From Isochrysis galbana (lineage: Eukaryota; Haptophyta; Isochrysidales; Isochrysidaceae), in contig CM030944.1 in assembly GCA_018136815.1 (NCBI GenBank), positions 620,456 to 684,455 on the forward strand: 64,000 nt of DNA, written 5' to 3'. The notes below the pieces were generated by a model that saw only the letters and a list, made by a program, of their open reading frames with translations, was not told where the DNA came from and ran no database searches. How positions within the stretch are numbered: the stretch's first letter is position 1; every line of letters begins with the position of its first letter. A program made the translations under genes and the position numbers. Positions 61,567 to 64,000 of this stretch are shown piece by piece.

Positions 61567-64000
61567 TTAACGCCTAAGAAGCACGGCAAGAGGAGTACGG
61601 GGTCGAATATACCAGACGCTGAGCCGAGCGCACTGCAATGACTTCATATGATGGATTCGCACCTGGACAAGATCGGCGGCGTCACATCCGACCATGCGGC
61701 AATAGGTAACAGCTTGTACGACATCGTAAAACGGAGGGGGCGTCGAGACTCGCCGCACGCGGTTCTTCACCTCAACGATAAGAGGACGTATCTGAGGCCA
61801 GGAGGTGGTTGTGATGAACACCGAGTGCATGTAGCGCACTGCTGAGTGCACACCGTGATCAAGTGTTCGAGTTGATACCGGTCTCATCACATTCCTAGCG
61901 TAGGCCGACATTTACAAAAACAACAATCATGATCCAAGCTCCAACCATTCTGCATCCTCCAGCATCACCCAAGCAAATGTTCCACCAACCGCCCTCGCAA
62001 AGCATACCATCCACTCGTCAAACTGAACACCATGTGAGTCCACTGGAATGAACTCGTCGGCAATGCCGTCGACGGCGCCTATCAAGTAGAACAGCGGCGG
62101 CTCTTGCTCTAACTCGGCCGAAGAAGGGCCAGTGGCATCAAATCCTGTGTCATCCGGCTCCTTTGCGCCAGTGGATTCATCTGCTACATGCTTTCCACGC
62201 AGTAATTTGGCATTGGTACCGGCGCTAAATGCATCTCCTTGGATATGTTGATCATCCTCCGCGTGGTGTTGAGGCTCGCTCACATGGAAACGGGACACCC
62301 CGCATAGAAGCTTTTGCACTATGCCGTTGCATGCTGAGTCCAAAGGGGCTTTCAGCCCAACGGCCTCGTTTGCCGTGCGCATCTCCTCACGTGTGCTCTG
62401 CTTGCGTGTCCTTGCGCGCGCTCGTGCGCGCGCCCACCGCAAGTCGCGGCGCAAGCCATCCAAGTCCCACGAATCGCCACCATGCCAATAATCAGCGAGA
62501 CTACACCGAGAAGTGCTCGCAGGCGCCCACGTCTGCGGCATTTCCGTGTGTACTTGCGGTGCGTGCGACGCCATGGCATGCAATTCATGATCCTCGATCG
62601 AAGCTGTGCTCGCCATTGCGTTAGGGTCGAGTCGATTTGTCGAGGCCTCGTCTAGCCGCTCAAAGTGCAAAGCTGGAAGTAAGGTGGACATCAAGTCTCC
62701 GCGCTCGAATTCGTGCACATGAGCTGCGGCTGATGCTGCTTTGCCCGCCTCGTCCACACATGTGGTTGCCGCAGGATCAACATGAACCAGGGAGGATTGT
62801 GACTTATCATCAGCCGCCTCTCGTTGCATCAGGTGCGTGCGATCGGCTGGCTGGTTGCCGACGCCCTCAGAGACCATCTGAATGGTGGAAGACGCTCGTT
62901 CCCTATTCTCTGCCTGGGATTGTGCTGCGGCGGCGGAAATCCACTTCCGACGACACTCAGCTGTATTGCGCGCATCTACTCTGAGAGCAAGTGCTTCCGC
63001 TTGGCATAGCTGTTGCAAGCTGTAGAAGAGCCGACGGCCTGTAGTAATCCGCAAATCGCTGAAAATTGCCAGCACATCCCATCTGCCTCGTTCGGGCTCA
63101 GAACGATCATTGCATGTGCAAGGTGCCATCCTACACTGGCCTTCTGCCACACACGTGCACGTCTTGCACTTGGGAACAGCTGCAAACGCCATCGGGTAGT
63201 TTCCATGTGCACCCGCCACCCAATAGTCATCAGGACGAGCTCGTGCGTCAAGCGTGCAGAGGAGGCGTAGCCAGCATTCAATCTGGCCCCTCTCTGCCGC
63301 CATGGCCGCACGGCACCGGTCGAGAGCGCGCCACATATCGCAAGCGCACGTGGCCCCGAGGGGACCGCTCTCCCTTCTCAAGAGGCATCCTCGACTCGAT
63401 GCATCCTTACCCTGGACCACTACATCTCCTAAGATCTGCAGCCAATCTGACTCGCGCTCCCATGCCTGCCTCACAGGCATAGAGGTTGGGGTCGAGAATG
63501 GTGCGTCTGGAAACCTGGAAAAACTCCAAGAGAAGATGGCGTCGTTAGTGTTTCGCACCTCGAAGCCGGTCATCCTCTCATATAGCCGCAGTGCCTTGTC
63601 CTCGCTCCTCAGGCCATACTGCGTATTGACACGCTGGCGGACGGAGCGTTGTAGCAAATTTGTCGCTGCGCCCGACTCTAGTACACCTGCCTTGCACGCG
63701 CGAGCGATGAGTGCCGCCGCTTTATCTCCAGCCTCTGCGATGGCCTTTGAAGCACTCTGCTTCGCGGCGCCATCAATTGCGGAAGCGACCTCTCTGGCAA
63801 GGTTACGCAGCGGTTCTCGCGCGGGTTCCTTCACCCGCTCCTTACCCAACGCGAGAAGCTCATGCAGAGCATCATCCTCGTCAATCAAGCGCAGCCCGAG
63901 CAGCATCTGATCGAAAGATCGCAGGCATCGGCCAGCAGTCGATCCGTCGTAAACATGCTGCAGTAGCGTCTCGTGCGCGTCGGACCATGGATGATAGCCG
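61567..64000 (-). CDS. PD-(D/E)XK nuclease-like protein, 5' end beyond the window, at least one intron
   Basis: The main exon is open from the right edge (64000) to a stop at 61927; residues are numbered from the ATG at 63906, but the frame continues upstream without a stop. Nuclease-fold landmarks: KALRLYERMTG (Glu110), FYLIGAVDGIADEF (607-619, Asp613) and, in the next exon-like frame (to 61567), RPLIVEVKNRV followed by FYDVVQAVTYCRMVGC and ADLVQV. E...D...ExK with the following Q/Y helix is the arrangement of YqaJ/lambda-exonuclease-like recombination nucleases. The intron should fall between about 62007 (a GTATGC donor is available) and 61840 (CTCAGCAG acceptor), but the phase is unresolved. 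A Cys cluster (KCKTCTCVAEGQCRMAPCTC, codons near 63160-63100) may bind zinc or iron-sulfur. A long low-complexity, charged linker separates the parts. The role is inferred from fold only. Confidence 0.65.

Overview
The window looks like nuclear DNA of a GC-rich, intron-bearing protist, most plausibly an alga. Evidence: GT-AG spliceosomal introns that restore a recognisable protein, a LIN54/TSO1-type CRC protein, a phosphatidylinositol-phosphate-kinase-like protein, a chromodomain-bearing Ty3/gypsy retrotransposon, and very long GA/CT and G/C tracts. I cannot fix the lineage; a haptophyte or other secondary alga fits but is not proven. Two 100-base N runs (4427-4526 and 22330-22429) show that this is a scaffold made of contigs.

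Left part (1-8859): a repeat-bearing leader, a seven-exon M20 metallopeptidase gene related to PM20D1/carboxypeptidase S (1683-4696), intergenic repeats, a Cys-rich unknown ORF and the 3' remnant of a non-LTR retrotransposon (about 6730-7521).

Centre (8855-35506): a Ty3/gypsy LTR retrotransposon on the minus strand, with 1318-bp TG...CA LTRs and a 5-bp target duplication (CACCG). It appears twice around the N gap. Both right-hand LTRs are followed by the same target duplication and the same ~240 bp of flank, and the differences between copies are mostly single-base losses in homopolymers that cluster toward the contig ends. The simplest reading is one insertion assembled twice. The first copy supplies an unbroken pol, the second an unbroken gag. 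Gag and pol are separated by one in-frame UAG. Pol begins with a phage-type cytosine-C5-methyltransferase-like domain, followed by retropepsin, reverse transcriptase, RNase H, integrase and chromodomain. This methyltransferase-bearing retroelement is the most interesting item in the window.

Right part (35507-64000): a nucleotidyltransferase-JmjC fusion gene (36650-38896); a repeat-rich stretch with a 502-bp hAT-like MITE whose empty site is preserved in a paralogous repeat; an unknown ORF (42273-43151); a half-CXXC plus CRC chromatin protein (47673-50438); an unknown acidic nuclear-type protein (minus strand, about 53200-54340); a sulfotransferase (minus, 55667-56815) divergent from a PIP-kinase-like gene (57896-59662) across GA-rich minisatellites; an AT-rich, frameshifted aspartyl/asparaginyl beta-hydroxylase relic (minus, 60179-60884); and a PD-(D/E)XK nuclease-like gene that runs off the right edge.

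Apart from the gag/pol unit the genes do not form an obvious pathway. A shared feature is a long GA or CT tract just upstream of most start codons.
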